Shown here in pieces: positions 31,691 to 43,877 of a DNA stretch of 64,000 nucleotides. Source of the DNA: Gnetum montanum (taxonomy: Eukaryota > Streptophyta > Gnetopsida > Gnetales > Gnetaceae); the NCBI GenBank assembly GCA_015680685.1, contig MNCI01005823.1, positions 254,623-318,622 of the forward strand, given 5' to 3'. Within the stretch, counting starts at the first letter, position 1, and the number at the start of each line of letters is the position of its first letter. The notes under the pieces were generated by a model. It saw only the letters and a program-made list of their open reading frames with translations. It ran no database searches and was not told the origin of the DNA. A program made the position numbers and the translations under genes.

Positions 31691-33850
31691 CGTGCCCTTC
31701 ACCATCTCCATGTAGCCTTCGCAACCTACTCAGCTTGTTCAGCCCATTTAGCCTATTCAGGCCATCTAGCCTTCTATAGCAGTAACCGTTGCACCTACGC
31801 AATTATACATGCACACCATGCATGTTCCTCCCTCATCGTATACAACTCAGGCATTTTTTATCCCACCTATCATGTTAGCACCCTTTACGAAGGCCTAGCC
31901 CAAAAACCTATGGTAAGGCCCAAGTGCTATGTCCATGGCATAGCCCATGCAACAAGCATCACGTGTGGTCACACAACCCAAAGTTAGATTGTGGGCCACT
32001 CAACAACCACAACAAGTAGCACAACCCACCACTACAACCACACTTGGCTTGGATCAAGCATTTTAGTTGATCAAAAGCCTTACCGAAGAGGTCAAGTAGC
32101 TTAAGGTCACCTCCTTAGAAATCGTCCATGTCATGGACTTCTACCAGGATGATTCAATCAATCCTGTAGTCCCACCACTAGTAGTACCTACCAAGGTCTT
32201 GCTTCCTTAATTCACCAAATATAATAGTGAAGGGGACCCTAAAACCCATCTAGTAACCTTCAAGTCAAAATGCCTCCTACTACAAGCATGGTCGAACACA
32301 ATCATCTGCATGTTTGTCATGTTCCTAATTGGCAAGGCACTAGATTGGTACCGTGTGCTCCCTAAGGCCTCCATCACTTCTTTGGAGGTATTGCTTATCC
32401 AATTCATCACTTGCTTCAAGTACAACTTGAAGCTTACGATGATCCTAGACCAACTGATGCAAATAAAGTAAGGCTTAGAGCCCATGCAAAAATTCATCTA
32501 TCGATGGGGTGCATCACTCAATGAGATCCACGAGCCTATCGTGAAGACACACCTATTGGCCATCTTCAAAGGCATGGTAAATGACTTGATGAAGTCAAAA
32601 TTGTATTACCTTGCCTCGTAATCCTTAAGCCAAGCATTTGCTCAAACTAAGAGCATTCAAGATGCGATGGAGGCTAGCAAGGATCTGTTCTATGTGGCCT
32701 ACAAAAACCTACATGCAAAGAAAGAGAAAGACAAGGACAAAGGTAAGCAGGAAACCATAATCATTGCGACGATGCCTAGTCAGGCTAAGCCAGCCAATGC
32801 CAAACCAACAGCCAAGTCACCCAAGGCCTTGACCAACAATAGCAGGTGACTAGCCCTAGCATAGTAGTAAACAATTAGTCCACGTCGTCGACAGCCATGA
32901 CACCAGCTTCCACAAGGAAAATTCAAGCATAAACCAACAATTGGTCAGAGCTATTGAACCAACTACTTCATGCTGGATGCATTCAATACAAGAAAATGTC
33001 CGAGGATGCTCATAAACAACATAACCAATATTGTGAGCTCCTCATAAATCCTTTAGCTACACCTCCTAATGAGCCCCCAGTCCCTAAGCATTTTAGATTG
33101 GACCAATTTTACCAATATCACCAACTACGAGGCCATGACATAGAATTTTACATGACTTTGTAGGACAACATCCAATGCATGATTGACAAGGATGAGTTGG
33201 TCCTTAATGCTACCACTAGTGCATCCCATAATCAATCAATGGGGGTTTATAAGGACCCACTTAATGTAAATGGTGCATAGTACATCATCAATGCCATCAG
33301 CATTGATGACAACTCAAAACCAACATAGGAGCCATTTGTGGTTTGTGTGCCCTTTGGTAACACTAGGGCCTCCTCGACATCAACTAGTTCAAGGGTTCCT
33401 TTTGTCATTAGAGCACCACCTTAGGTGCCCATAATATCCTTTGTGGTTAGGGCCCTAAAACACATTATGGCTACAATAGCCCAAACACCCTTCATCGTAA
33501 GGGTGCCACAACATGTAGGCTCCTCGCCTATTGGGAGTCTGGTGGTGGACAATGCATCAGTCCCTACTCATCCATGACCCTGTACTACAAGTGACACCAA
33601 CAAAAAAATGAGATGGAAAACTATAAGGCCAAATGAGCTTCTCACTGATTGAATGCTTAGGCAACACTAGGAGCAAAGGGCATTAGACCCACCAAAGCTT
33701 GTCCCCTTGTCTTCCATCCCAATGGCCCAAACAACCAAGGAAGTCATAGTAACAAGCAAGCAACAATGAAGTATTGAGGCTCAAGCAACCAGCAATCAAC
33801 ACTAGAGTGTTAAGGCTCTAGTAACTAGCAACTAATAAAGGAGCATCAAA
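31690..33850 (+). pseudogene. Element H: gag
   Basis: The retrotransposon gag core lies at about 32200-32640: 'FTKYNSEGDPKTHLVTFKSK', 'IGKALDWYRVLP', 'LEVLLIQFITCFKYN', 'GASLNEIHEPIVKTHLLAIF' and 'AFAQTKSIQDAMEASKDL' (to 32685). A Lys-rich stretch (32715-32750) and Pro/Ala-rich linkers follow, with a later partial block 'RLDQFYQYHQLRGHDIEFY' (33096-33152) resembling the Cys-poor 'FH...GH.TE.C' module of Tat gag. Stops are scattered. Tat-like affiliation fits the gag and the protease that follows. Confidence 0.75.
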
Positions 33851-34017
33851 GCTCCAAGGTAAACAAAACAAGCAAGGTCCAAATTCCCTCCATGAGGGAT
33901 TCATCCCTTGGGTCGAATGGAGAGGTGAAGGCCACTAATAATAAAGTAGTAGACAATGGAAAATATTTCCTTGATGCATTGGTGCAAGTCAAGCAGGCTT
34001 TGAAATAAAAAAATACA

Positions 34018-34870
34018 ATGTTAACCCTATATGACTTGGTGATGACCTCCTCCACACATTGTGAAGTGTTAGTATGCATGTGGACCTCTATCCTTGTTAT
34101 GGAGGACATCCTAGTGGATGAACAGTCCATTCATGCTATGATGTTGTCTCCTCTCTCACAAGAATCGAGTTCAACACCCTTAGTGTTTCTTGATGAGGCA
34201 ATCAAGGTGGACCCTGAGAAGGGTCAAGTCATTAATGTGCCAATTTTCATCACTATCTACATGGGAGAATGTAGGATTCAAAGGATGCATGTCGATGATG
34301 GGATGGCAACCAATGTCATCCCATACACGATCATTGATAAGCTTGGACTTGCTAACCAAATTCAACCAACAAAGACAACATGCCTGAAGTCCTTCAATGG
34401 GTCACATGTTATCGTACAAGGAACTATCACAATAGCCTTTGTGGCAGGGGAGCAATTCCCTACCATAGCCATGTTCATAGTGGTTGAGGAGATGCCAAGT
34501 TTCAACCTAATCTTAGGTAGGCCCTAGTTGGCCTAGCTACGGGCCATCTCCTCCCCAATCCATTAGGAGATCCACCTTTCATACAAATGTGGAGAGGTTA
34601 TCATACATAGTGACAATGTAGCCCCTCTGACTATCAATAACATCAATGTTGAACAAGGGTTAGAGATGAAGTTCCTCGATGACATGCCTCCTACAAAAGA
34701 CAAAGGTGAAAAATGTGAAGCAGACCAACTCAAAGAGCCAATGGAAGCCCTTGACCCTTTGAAAGATACTTTGTGGGTAGAATTGCCCTTTGACATAGCT
34801 GACAAACGTCAAGGCAAGTACTGTATCATACCCTCTAGGCCCTACGCACCTCCTAACCCATACTAGATTA
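34018..34870 (+). pseudogene. Element H: aspartic protease; no RT follows
   Basis: The open frame 34018-34527 (169 codons) contains the retropepsin motif 'VDDGMATNVIPYTIIDKLGL' (34294-34353; family form V-D-[PG]-G-S-S-x-N-[IV]-[ML]-P) and the closing block 'PSFNLILGRPW' (34497-34530). The frame continues after TAG codons with 'IHLSYKCGEVIIHSDNVAP' to 34865. Reverse transcriptase, RNase H and integrase, which should come next, are absent, and the minisatellite comes instead. The element was therefore non-autonomous, or lost pol by deletion. Confidence 0.75.
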
Positions 34871-35179
34871 GGAAACAACTACATAACTAAGGAATTCCCT
34901 TGGTCCAATAGGCATTGGGTCCTTGCCTACCCCACGTCTATATGCTTTGCTTGTTTGAATTTTGATTGCATTTTACGTTAGCTTGGTTGTTAGCATCTTT
35001 TGCATTGTTTATTTTACATGTGTTCATTTCTTCTGCTTATGCATTATCACTAAGTTTACACTTCTGCTTGATTACCTTTTGGTAGTTAGTTTACACATAA
35101 AAATAGCAAAACACATAAAAATCAAAAAGTTCAAAGATTACAGAACATCACAACCTGCTAAGGCCTAAAATTGGCAATC
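34871..35179 (+). other. Element H: spacer between protease and minisatellite
   Basis: T-rich sequence without a gene; the frame at 34962-35168 has no recognisable domain. Confidence 0.4.
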
Positions 35180-35580
35180 TTTTCATCCTTTATCGCATGG
35201 CTTGAAATGGCCTAAAACTACCACCATGGCCTACAATGGCCTTAAACTGGCATCTTACAGCCTGCCATGGCCTTAAACTGGCAACTGATGGCCCAAAAAA
35301 GCCTTAAACTACTACATGGCCTACCAAGCCCTAAAATTGGTAGTCTTTCTCTCCTTAATTCCATGGCTCGGAATAGCCCAAAACTACTAAGCATGACCCA
35401 CCACGGTCCTAAACTAGCATCGCATGGCCTGCCACGACCTAAAACTAGCAAAACGTTTTTGCTATCGCATGGCCCATAATGGCCCAAAACTATCATTGGC
35501 TCTTAGGATGGCCTAAAACTATCAAAATGTTGTCTACACACATGGCTTGAAATGGCCTAAAAATAGCAATTGCTATAGCC
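35180..35580 (+). repeat. Minisatellite of element H
   Basis: About eleven irregular units, 29-50 bp, built on a core near CATGGCCTGCCATGGCC followed by TAAAACTAGCA. The second half of the core (TTAAACTGGC) matches the core of the array in element A, and both arrays sit after the last sense ORF. Confidence 0.8.
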
Positions 35581-35719
35581 TAATCACATTAACTCATCAC
35601 AACACATAGTAAAAACATAGTAAATGAATATAAAAGTTTTCTCATCATACACACCACGTAGAAAAAATCCATTACATCTCATAAAAGATAGAATAGTACA
35701 TGTTATCCACACTACACCA

Positions 35720-38700
35720 CAAAAATACACAAAATACAAAAATTCCCAATGGCAAGGCTACATTAGGATCTACTCAACCAATGGAGCTACTTGGGAGTGG
35801 AGGCTCTTCTCTTTCACCATGCTGTTGGGGCCTACAACATCACTTGGTGCCCATCAAGAACAACATCAAAACATAAAATTGTGAGCAAATGTACAATATA
35901 TGACTAATAGGAAAAGGCATAAAAAGCAACATAAACAAACTAACTTGAGAGGGTCCTGCATTGACCATGTTTGAGGCTATTCTATTAGGGCCCTCCTACA
36001 AGCATCGGAGGATCTCAACCTCAAATAGTCTTATCTAGTCTTCTTGGCTGAAGTCAACACCTACAAGGGTCTTTTCTTTGTCCATGATGGTCCAGGTGGG
36101 CAACTGCATTGAAAAGGTGGCAATGAAATCTCCCTTGAGGGCATGGCAATCTCCCACTCAAGAGAACCACTAACCACTATGTGGCAAGTGAATATCTCAA
36201 AAGCCTGACTCCCGCCAATCACCTCAATGAACAACTCAAGGCAATGAGATTTGATGGACTCTTCTTTGAGTTGCTATAGATATGCATCTTGCTCATGCTT
36301 GTAGTAGCACTTGTGGCCCTTCTGTATGTCCCCCCACTTGCACACCTTAGCATTGAAACTCTTCCACTCTTGGCCCTTCCAGGCAAGTAGATCCATCTAT
36401 AGCCTCTACTAGGTGACCTCTCGGGTGGCCTCATTCTTACCCTGGATCGTCAACTAGTACGTGGCATAATCATTCTCCACAGTCCACCAATTACTATCTC
36501 CCAATGCTTGAGCTGATAAGAAATCATATCAGGACTGGATGTCCATAATCTTTGTGTTCTAACTCACCCCAATCTCCTAAAGCTTGTGCATACATTTCCA
36601 CATGTGCTTGTTCGAGTGCCTATAGGTCCATAATTCTTTTGCACTATAAAGTGCATACTCACACTCACACTCACACTCTATGTCAAACTGTTGGAAGGTC
36701 TTTGTGGCCTTGTGTAGCTCCTCTCATTGTGCCTCCTCTTCCTTAGCTCAAGGAGGGGTCATCTTTGCTATTGCTACCACTTTTACTTTGGTAGCCCTCT
36801 TGCCTAACTCACAAACATAGCATGATAGCATTAGCATAACATACCAAGAAAACATAAAAATTATAAACATAGAAAATTTTAAAAAAAATGCATCTACACA
36901 TGGACTAACTTGCAACATCTACATGCAAGGTGAGTATCTTAAGGTGGATCTTCTTGATGCTCACCTATCTAATCATAAGGGTAGCCTTCTCTGCCAGGCA
37001 TGGCATCTTGATTTTTTCCTTGGAAGATCCCACCATTTCTACATTATAACGATTATCCTTGCTCACATCCCCAATAATGATTAGGGAACACTTGCTCACA
37101 TTGTCACAGGAATAATGTGACTATGACCATCCTAGATGAGCTTTGGTCGTAACCAAATATGACTCATTGATCCTTTATAGGGGGTCCTGTGTGCAAGTGG
37201 TGGTGAACAAGTGTTTGATCCAAGGCTTGGATAGTTGCACGTAATCCTACAGCACCTAATGCCCACTATCCTAGACCACTAGGAACTCTACGAACCTTTG
37301 TAGATATGCTACAAAGAATGCCAAGTGCACATGAGACCTCGCTTGGAGGTTGTAGCAAAGTTTGGTGATATCTGCTTATAGTCTGGCGATGAGAAAGGAG
37401 GCCTAGTTAAACCTTGTGCTCTCCTCCAAACCTCCCTCATCACCTACACTTGCTCCACCCTGAGGAGTTTTCCTTAGGAGAGTAGCTTCAAGTAGGCATG
37501 GGCACAAAAAGAGGGTAGAGTTCCTAGACCTCAAGTACCCACATGGCTCTAACCATGATGCCTTTGTGAGATCGAGTGGTTCCTAACCACTCCTTCATCT
37601 CTCCTTTGTAGTCCACCTCTCTACTGACCTTGTCAATGACCAGTGGGCCTTCAGAGGGGAGGCCAAAGAGGTTAGTAAAGAAGACATCACTAAGGTCCAA
37701 GACTACATTCACTTCGTGCACATGGGTGACAAAGCAGTGGGCATTGCTACTAAAAGAGTCCATAATAGTAACCATCTTGGCCATTGAAATGCTTGGGCTA
37801 AGGGCCAAGAAAAGGTCCATCAACCTAGCACATGTAAGCCAACTGGTCAATGCCTCTAAGGCTCGATGGCACAACCAATGTTGTGCCCCCTCCACATCAC
37901 AATATTTCATTATGAGGATGGCCTTGCTATGGCCTATGGTGACCACCATCACCTCTCCTAAAGCAACTGCAATTGTAACATAGGCAAAATAATGATAATG
38001 TTATGTAAGGGAAAATCAACCAGTGCATGTGAGAAAGCTTAACAGTCAAACACAAAAATTCTTATATGGAACAAATGGTGTGCACGATGGAGGTGGTGGT
38101 GCAATCAGCTCCTCAAAGTTGGAAACACCACTAGCCCACCCCTCATCAATCCAATTGAGGGTCTTGCACTACTCAAATGCCTTCAAGTACTGAGTGGAGT
38201 ATTTCTTTAAATCCACTCCCACCTACTTAAGTATAGCCTCCTGAAAGTTTGGACTAGAGGAGAACAACTCTGGGGAGATGTAGGTCAAGGCAAGGGCCTT
38301 TGGCTCATCATGGAGTCCCTAATCATCAACTTTGAATCTGGAATTAAGCATGAGCACTTAGTGATTAGCAAATTTAGCATGGCCAATAGCAAAAAACATA
38401 ATGCAAAATCATAGGAGCACTTACCCTTCAACACAATATACCATTCCAGGCAAGTTCTAGAACATGGTATGCACACATAGAGCAATGAAGAGGGTTTTGC
38501 TCCTACTATAATAGGAAAACTATGGCATCCTCCAAATCCTAGATAAGGGATGAGAGGCCCTAGGGCCTCACCTTAAACCACCTACTTTGTCATTGTCAGT
38601 CATGGGCTCATTGGTCATGAACCTCAGTATGTCCTGGTTGGCCCCAGATAGCAATGTCTCGGTGATGGCAACTGCAACCTCCATTGCTAAGTGTGACCAC

Positions 38701-39060
38701 ATGATCACACTAAAGTGTTGTACTAGGAATGCCAAAAACTTAGATGCCCTTGGCCAAAACCATATCACTTGATGATCCAACTTCATATTTGGTGTAAGCA
38801 TGTTGGGTACGAGCTTGCTCATGCAGCAAAGGATGCCAACAAGCTCCATAGCCATCAAAATTGGCTTTGGCAACATCCTGTCATCAAACAAACAAAACAC
38901 AATGTTAGTATGTAATAGATGCATTTTGGGAAAAAAAACACATTAGTTTACACTTAGCAAAAATTAGCATGGCATGGCATAACTTAGAAAAAATATATCC
39001 TAGGCCCCTGGGTCCTACAGGTATGGGATGTCAACATATACATTTGACACACCTGGTACT
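35720..39060 (-). pseudogene. Antisense, apparently intron-containing gene inside element H (FCP1/HAD-like N-part?)
   Basis: Read on the minus strand, coding blocks alternate with short T-rich gaps of 87-106 bp that have splice-site-like ends: acceptor TTTGATGACAG (38879); gap 38424-38338 (GTAAGT...TTCCAG); gap about 38060-37967 (acceptor ATTGCAG, donor decayed); gap 36909-36804 (GTTAGT...GTTAG); gap 35944-35843 (GTTAGT...CAAG). Across 38424-38338 the frame is kept. The first block (38877-38568) has 'KPILMAMELVGILCC' and 'FWPRASKFLAFLVQHFSVI' followed by 'MWS', resembling motif I and the region around motif II of FCP1/NIF-type HAD phosphatases, with the motif I Asp lost. Later blocks include 'GLHDEPKALALTYISPEL' (38320) and a 142-codon stop-free stretch (37952-37524) with 'NLFGLPSEGPLVIDKV'. 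The remaining stops are mostly TAG or TGA. Domain identity is weak, the exon-intron pattern is stronger. Confidence 0.5.
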
Positions 39061-39442
39061 CATTGGGGTATAGCATATTAGCATAGCATTACCATTTTGT
39101 TTCACATGTGTGCATGTCTCGCATTGTCTTGACTTGCATGTTTTAGCAATATGGTGTTATTGTGGTTAGCAAGGTTGGCATTATCGTAGTTTTTAGCATT
39201 ATTTACATTTAGCAAAATTTTTCAAATTTTTTCTAACTCTAGGTAGTGTAGTCCAGAGAGCCCTAGAAAACTTCTAACTCTGGGCTGCCTTTGAGAGCAT
39301 AGTCTAGAAACATGAACATTTTCTAATTATTGGCTATGCTTCCCAAGGAGCCTAACCTCCAAAATTTTGAAAATTTTCCAAAAACAATCTAACTGCGAGC
39401 TACGCTCCTAGGGAGTGTATCCCTAAATTTTTTCTCCCATCC
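39061..39442 (+). repeat. Element H: 3' LTR-like remnant
   Basis: The words 'AATTTTTTCTAACTCTAGG...GTAGTCC' and 'GAGCTACGCTCCTAGGGAGTG' recall the repeated units of 31110-31690. The start sequence TGAAACACC is not found, so this is a partial or rearranged LTR. At 39443 the sequence changes to element I. Confidence 0.35.
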
Positions 39443-40247
39443 ATCTTTGATTCAACTTAATCTAATTAGGAGTTCCTAATTCCAATAGCTTCACCTCTTT
39501 AAAGGAATCATCAACAACCTCTTCATCCCATTTTAGAGGTACCAACTCAAAAGGTAAACTCTCCTCCATGGTTTTAACATTAGTTTCATAAAAAAAATCA
39601 TTCTTCCACATAGCTTGGCTAGAAGACTCATCTTTCTCTAATGAGATAGCCTCAACTTGACTTAGAATCTCTTTTCCCTTGCCACAAGATATACAATGAT
39701 TGCAAAAATAATGAGTATCATACCTTCTAGTGCTACCCTTGTTCCTCCTTGAAGAAATATTTTAATCTTTGCTAATCCTTTGGCTTTGATCTTTCACCCC
39801 CAATGATTCATGAGATAAGAGCTCTCCTTGATTATTAGGATACAGCATCTTAAACTTTGAAGATCTCTTGGCCTCCTTGATGAAGTTGTTGGTTCCCTTC
39901 CTTGAAACCTTTGAATCTTGAGCACTTCTTTGCTAACTAAGAGATACTTAAGAAATCCTTTTCTCATCAATCTCTACTTCATGAGATCCTTCATCTTCCT
40001 TCTCTTCTTGATGGCTAGAAGATATTCTCTCTATTCATCTTAAAATATTTCCCAAGTTAGTCTTGAATTTCTCCGTATCCCTTCCTAAAGTTTCTACAAA
40101 ATCCTAGTGCTTGTGAACCTTTACTTTTGGAAGAACTTCTTATAGTTTAACCACAAAATCTTTAAAGGAATCCTTCAACTCTTGAAACTCTTATATAAGC
40201 TCTTGATTTTTCTTCTTCTTAAAAGTCATACCTAAGGAAACAAGAAT
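39443..40247 (-). pseudogene. Element I: gag-like ORF remnant
   Basis: On the minus strand an ATG at about 40231, downstream of the PBS, opens 'MTFKKKKNQELI' and a Lys/Glu-rich, coiled-coil text ('EFQELKDSFKDF', 'VETLGRDTEKFKTNLGNI'). A Cys/His patch 'HYFCNHCISCGKGKE' (about 39715-39670) and an acidic tail to 39450 follow. I do not recognise a named domain. Position after an LTR and PBS suggests a gag-type protein. Confidence 0.4.
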
Positions 40248-40342
40248 GATATTCAAAAGAAAATGCACAAATATTTGTAACAATGTTTCTTTCATTCAAA
40301 GAGAACACTAAGCTTCAATGTAAAAGTGTGGGAACCTCCAAA

Positions 40343-40359
40343 CCTTGGCTCCAACACCA
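40343..40359 (-). promoter_or_regulatory. Primer binding site of element I (tRNA-iMet type)
   Basis: The minus strand reads TGGTGTTGGAGCCAAGG next to the LTR end, close to the TGGTATCAGAGCCAGG primer site. Confidence 0.6.
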
Positions 40360-40365
40360 ATCTAG

Positions 40366-41001
40366 TGTAGGGATGACACCTCAATAGATGCTAATAGGAT
40401 CCAATCCATAACTTCCAAATAGATCTAGCTTAGAAAATAAGAACAACATAATGAAATAGATAAAAATTCCCTTTTATTAAGAAAAATGTCATAATATAGA
40501 GAAAATACATCAAAGATGAGGAGCCAAGCTCAACTCACAACTCTCCCAAGCATCTTCGAGGCTAGACTTGTCTCCTCTTAATCCTTAATAGCTCACCATG
40601 GAACCCAAGCTCAAGACAAGATAATTATAAGAGATTCTTCTAACCTCTCTAAAGTTCTCTTCCTTGCGTAAGCTCCCTTCTTGTACAAGCTCTCCTTCCT
40701 AAAGAGCTCCCTCTCTTGCTCTTCATTTGGGTTTTGGCCTTAACATCAACAATGGTGAATTACATCAATATTTATAAGTAAATTAAAGAAAATAAACCTA
40801 GAAATCTTTCCTCAACTCAAATTAATGAATTACTAATTGATCAACATCCAAGTTCATAGATCCAAGTGATATGAGAACATTGTTATCATTATATTTCAAG
40901 AAATTTCTTAGATCATTATATTTCTTAGCTAGGTTTCAACTTGGATGTTCTCATATCAAGTTAATTAATTACTAATTGATCCATGCATAACATCTAATAC
41001 A
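40366..41001 (-). repeat. 5' LTR of element I (about 636 bp)
   Basis: Its inner end (...CATCCCTACA, minus strand) is fixed by the PBS. The outer end is chosen at a matching TGTA (41001), giving TGTA...TACA termini. A TATAAATATTG box (about 40779-40769, minus strand) supports the orientation. The outer border is uncertain because no partner LTR was found. Confidence 0.45.
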
Positions 41002-41508
41002 ACCTTAGCTTACTTTCCTTAAAGGTGCATCATGCAAGTATGAAGTAATGATTGGATTCTATAGTACTAGTTCATGGCTGACTATGCACAAGTGTATGTA
41101 TTGCTGCACCAAGATGGATATAACCAAAGGAGCTATTACCAAGGTCATTTGTGAGTACTTTTATTACCAACATTTAGATTGAATCACTAGTGATCAATTT
41201 TATGTCTTATTATTCTTTCATGATGGCCCAATCATGAATCTTCTACCTTTACTTTGAGGATGTGATGGATAAGGCCATTGAGCACATGCATGAAAAGAAA
41301 CTCGATTTATGAGCATAAGAACTTAATTGAAGTCCCTACCTCATACCAAAACATCATAAAAACCCATATCTCCAAGAAGATTAGTAGATGGCACTACATT
41401 TTTTTACTCACCTTCCTTGAGAAATGAACATAAACAATGAATCTTCTAATCATAAGAATAAGAAGGATAATCAATGATCATTCAAAAATTCATCTCAAAA
41501 ATAGAGTA
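41002..41508. other. Unassigned sequence between elements I and J
   Basis: No gene, LTR end or tandem repeat recognised. Confidence 0.3.
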
Positions 41509-42072
41509 TGTAACGTCCCCATTCCCAAATGGTGTTGCTACATAACAAAGATGGTGTCTCTTCATAACTAATCTTGAGATTAGTGTAACAAGACTTAAAA
41601 TAGCAAGTTGTAATTAAGACCCAAAAGGACGTGTTATAATAATGCACATGTCTTTTAAGGTGGCCTTTGGAGATTTGACCTAAGGTACCCAAGCATTAGA
41701 GGTTATACAAGCATGGAGTTGCAAAGCTGGTAAAGATGAGTAATAGGTGCTAGATAAAGCGGGACAAGAGGAGGACTGGCCATCCCTTCTAGCTAGAGAT
41801 AGGCCTAACTATGAAGCAATGTTGGATTGCCTCTAAAGGATAGATGCTAAAGGAAGATAATCCTAAGGAAGTCTCAGAGCATGACCTAGATACACTATTC
41901 CATATTAATAAAGTATTATTTTCCTTTTTATTTCTACATTTTCCCTATTATTTTTTTACACACAATGTCAAATGTTACATATATTTGATGTTTTCCATGT
42001 TGTCTTCTTGTGCCTAATGCCTAATATAACATATATTTGACATTTGGTATGACATCCAAGAATGAGATGTCA
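41509..42072 (+). repeat. 5' LTR of element J (564 bp) followed by an iMet-type PBS
   Basis: It begins TGTAACGTCCCCATTCCC and ends GAATGAGATGTCA, then TGGTATTGAAGC at 42077-42088 matches the initiator-Met primer site at 10 of 12 positions. No partner LTR was found. The following 1.8 kb has no gag or pol text. Confidence 0.55.
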
Positions 42073-42088
42073 TATTTGGTATTGAAGC

Positions 42089-43877
42089 AAACGATGATCC
42101 AAAGGCCAACCAAAACCAAGAGAAAACTATGATCCAATGACAAACCATGAAGTCATGACCTAGAAAGACCAGAAAGAATCTTGGACCACCACCAAATACA
42201 CTCCATGTTTGAGATGATCCATATCAGTGAGAAGCTATCCTTCAAGAGATTTTTCATGGACAATAGAGTTCAAGACCAAACATCTACAAGAGAACCATGA
42301 ATGTATATCATGTCCAGGATAGATCTTATCAACCAACAAGATTTCTTCATAAAGTGAGTTTCATGAATATCAATGACTAGGAGATCCAGTTACACCACAC
42401 CAAGATTTATCAAGTGAAAGAGATGTTAGAAAGACAAGGATACATTGGTCCAAGTAACTCTTACTAACCTTGTAGTGATGCTAAAAATATTAATTGATTA
42501 AGGTCATTGTTAAGTTTCTTCATGAAGGCAGTAACCATGATCTAAATTGACCTCATCTTGTCTAGAACTTACTATTTATAAATGCTTAATCCTTGTAACT
42601 TAGCATTATTCACCCTACCTAAGACCTAGGTATTAGTAAGTTTAAGGGATTAAACCTAGTCATAAGATTGTCTTATCCCTACTCAACCAATAAGGGTTAT
42701 CACCACAAGAGCCATAGCAAAACCAATTATCAATAGTGTGATGTCTTACTTTGCTAACCTTATTTTCAATACCCCATTAGGGTATAACCATGTCTTACTT
42801 TGCTAACCTTCTTTTCTTCTTCTTTGTCTCTTATTTTTTATTTTTTTTATTTTTTGTTTTTTGTTTTTGGAATCACATGATGCAAAGACATGCTTCTTAT
42901 TTATTAGTTGACGATAGGAGTGATGATACATTTTATGAGTTATAGGCCTCAAGAAGGAAGTTAAGAAGAGAACCCAAAAAATCCCTTTGCAGTCATGCCC
43001 TTTTCTATTTTCACTTGGTTTTTCTTCCTTTCTTCAAGGTGAAATGATCATTAGTTAATTTTAGTTTCATGTAAGAAGAACCATATTGCTTTAATCATAA
43101 AGACCTTTTATTTAGAGAAACTAGAGGGATGGATAATGTGATCTCACTACATTACACAATTAGTTACCTAATCATCTTGATAGCATATGAAAAAAATCCA
43201 ACACATGGTGTTGACTTTTGCATCATGATTAGTAATATCATTATTAACAAAAGACATAATAATCATTCATAAAATATAAAGGAAATGACTCAAGAAATAG
43301 AAAACTATAAATAAGGGAAAATAAAAAGAACTTGAAAACATTTTAATAATTGGAAAATTTTAAAGAAATAGGAAAATGATAAAAAATTATAAAACAAAAA
43401 GTAGAAATACACTTATTAGTTGTTGATTCAAGATGGGACATCTCCCCCATGATTAAACTCATGGGCATGCATTCAAAAAAATGGGCCACACATTGTCTTG
43501 ATTATACATAATAATTTTTCCTTTTATCATCATTAATGATTTGAGTTTTCATTTATTAGCACATTTAACAGTGATGATAATCATGTTTTGATCATTTGGA
43601 GACATATATTTAGATAAACTAGAAGGTGTTTTCTTTTAAAGGGGTTTAGAAATGTTTCCTTGTTTATTTTTTATTTTAATTCTCATGTCTCCTCATTTAA
43701 CATCTTCGTTTAGTATATAGTTAGAGTGTAAGATGTTCTTTTATAAGTTCTATGTTTGGTTCACTCTCTTAGGATTAGAACTAATAAGTGAAATATTTGT
43801 TTCCATGCATCTTTTAAATGGTTTGGTATTCTGATTCTCAAACCGTTGGTTGCCTTTTGGTTTAGTGGCTACTGTTA
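42089..43877. other. Unassigned region downstream of J
   Basis: No gene supported. It has a T-rich low-complexity tract at about 42830-42868 and otherwise AT-rich DNA. It may be the gag-less interior of J or older DNA. Confidence 0.35.

Noticed and set aside
35180-35580. Regularly spaced repeats resembling a CRISPR array
   Set aside because: This is a plant nuclear sequence, spacers are short and irregular, and the units are imperfect; it is a minisatellite within a Tat-like element.
36656-36680. ACTCAC microsatellite as a functional element
   Set aside because: Very short run (about four units) within the antisense region; nothing suggests function.
37630-37983. Plus-strand 117-codon ORF in element H
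   Set aside because: It overlaps the longer minus-strand frame, which has intron-like borders and coherent composition; the plus frame shows no domain.
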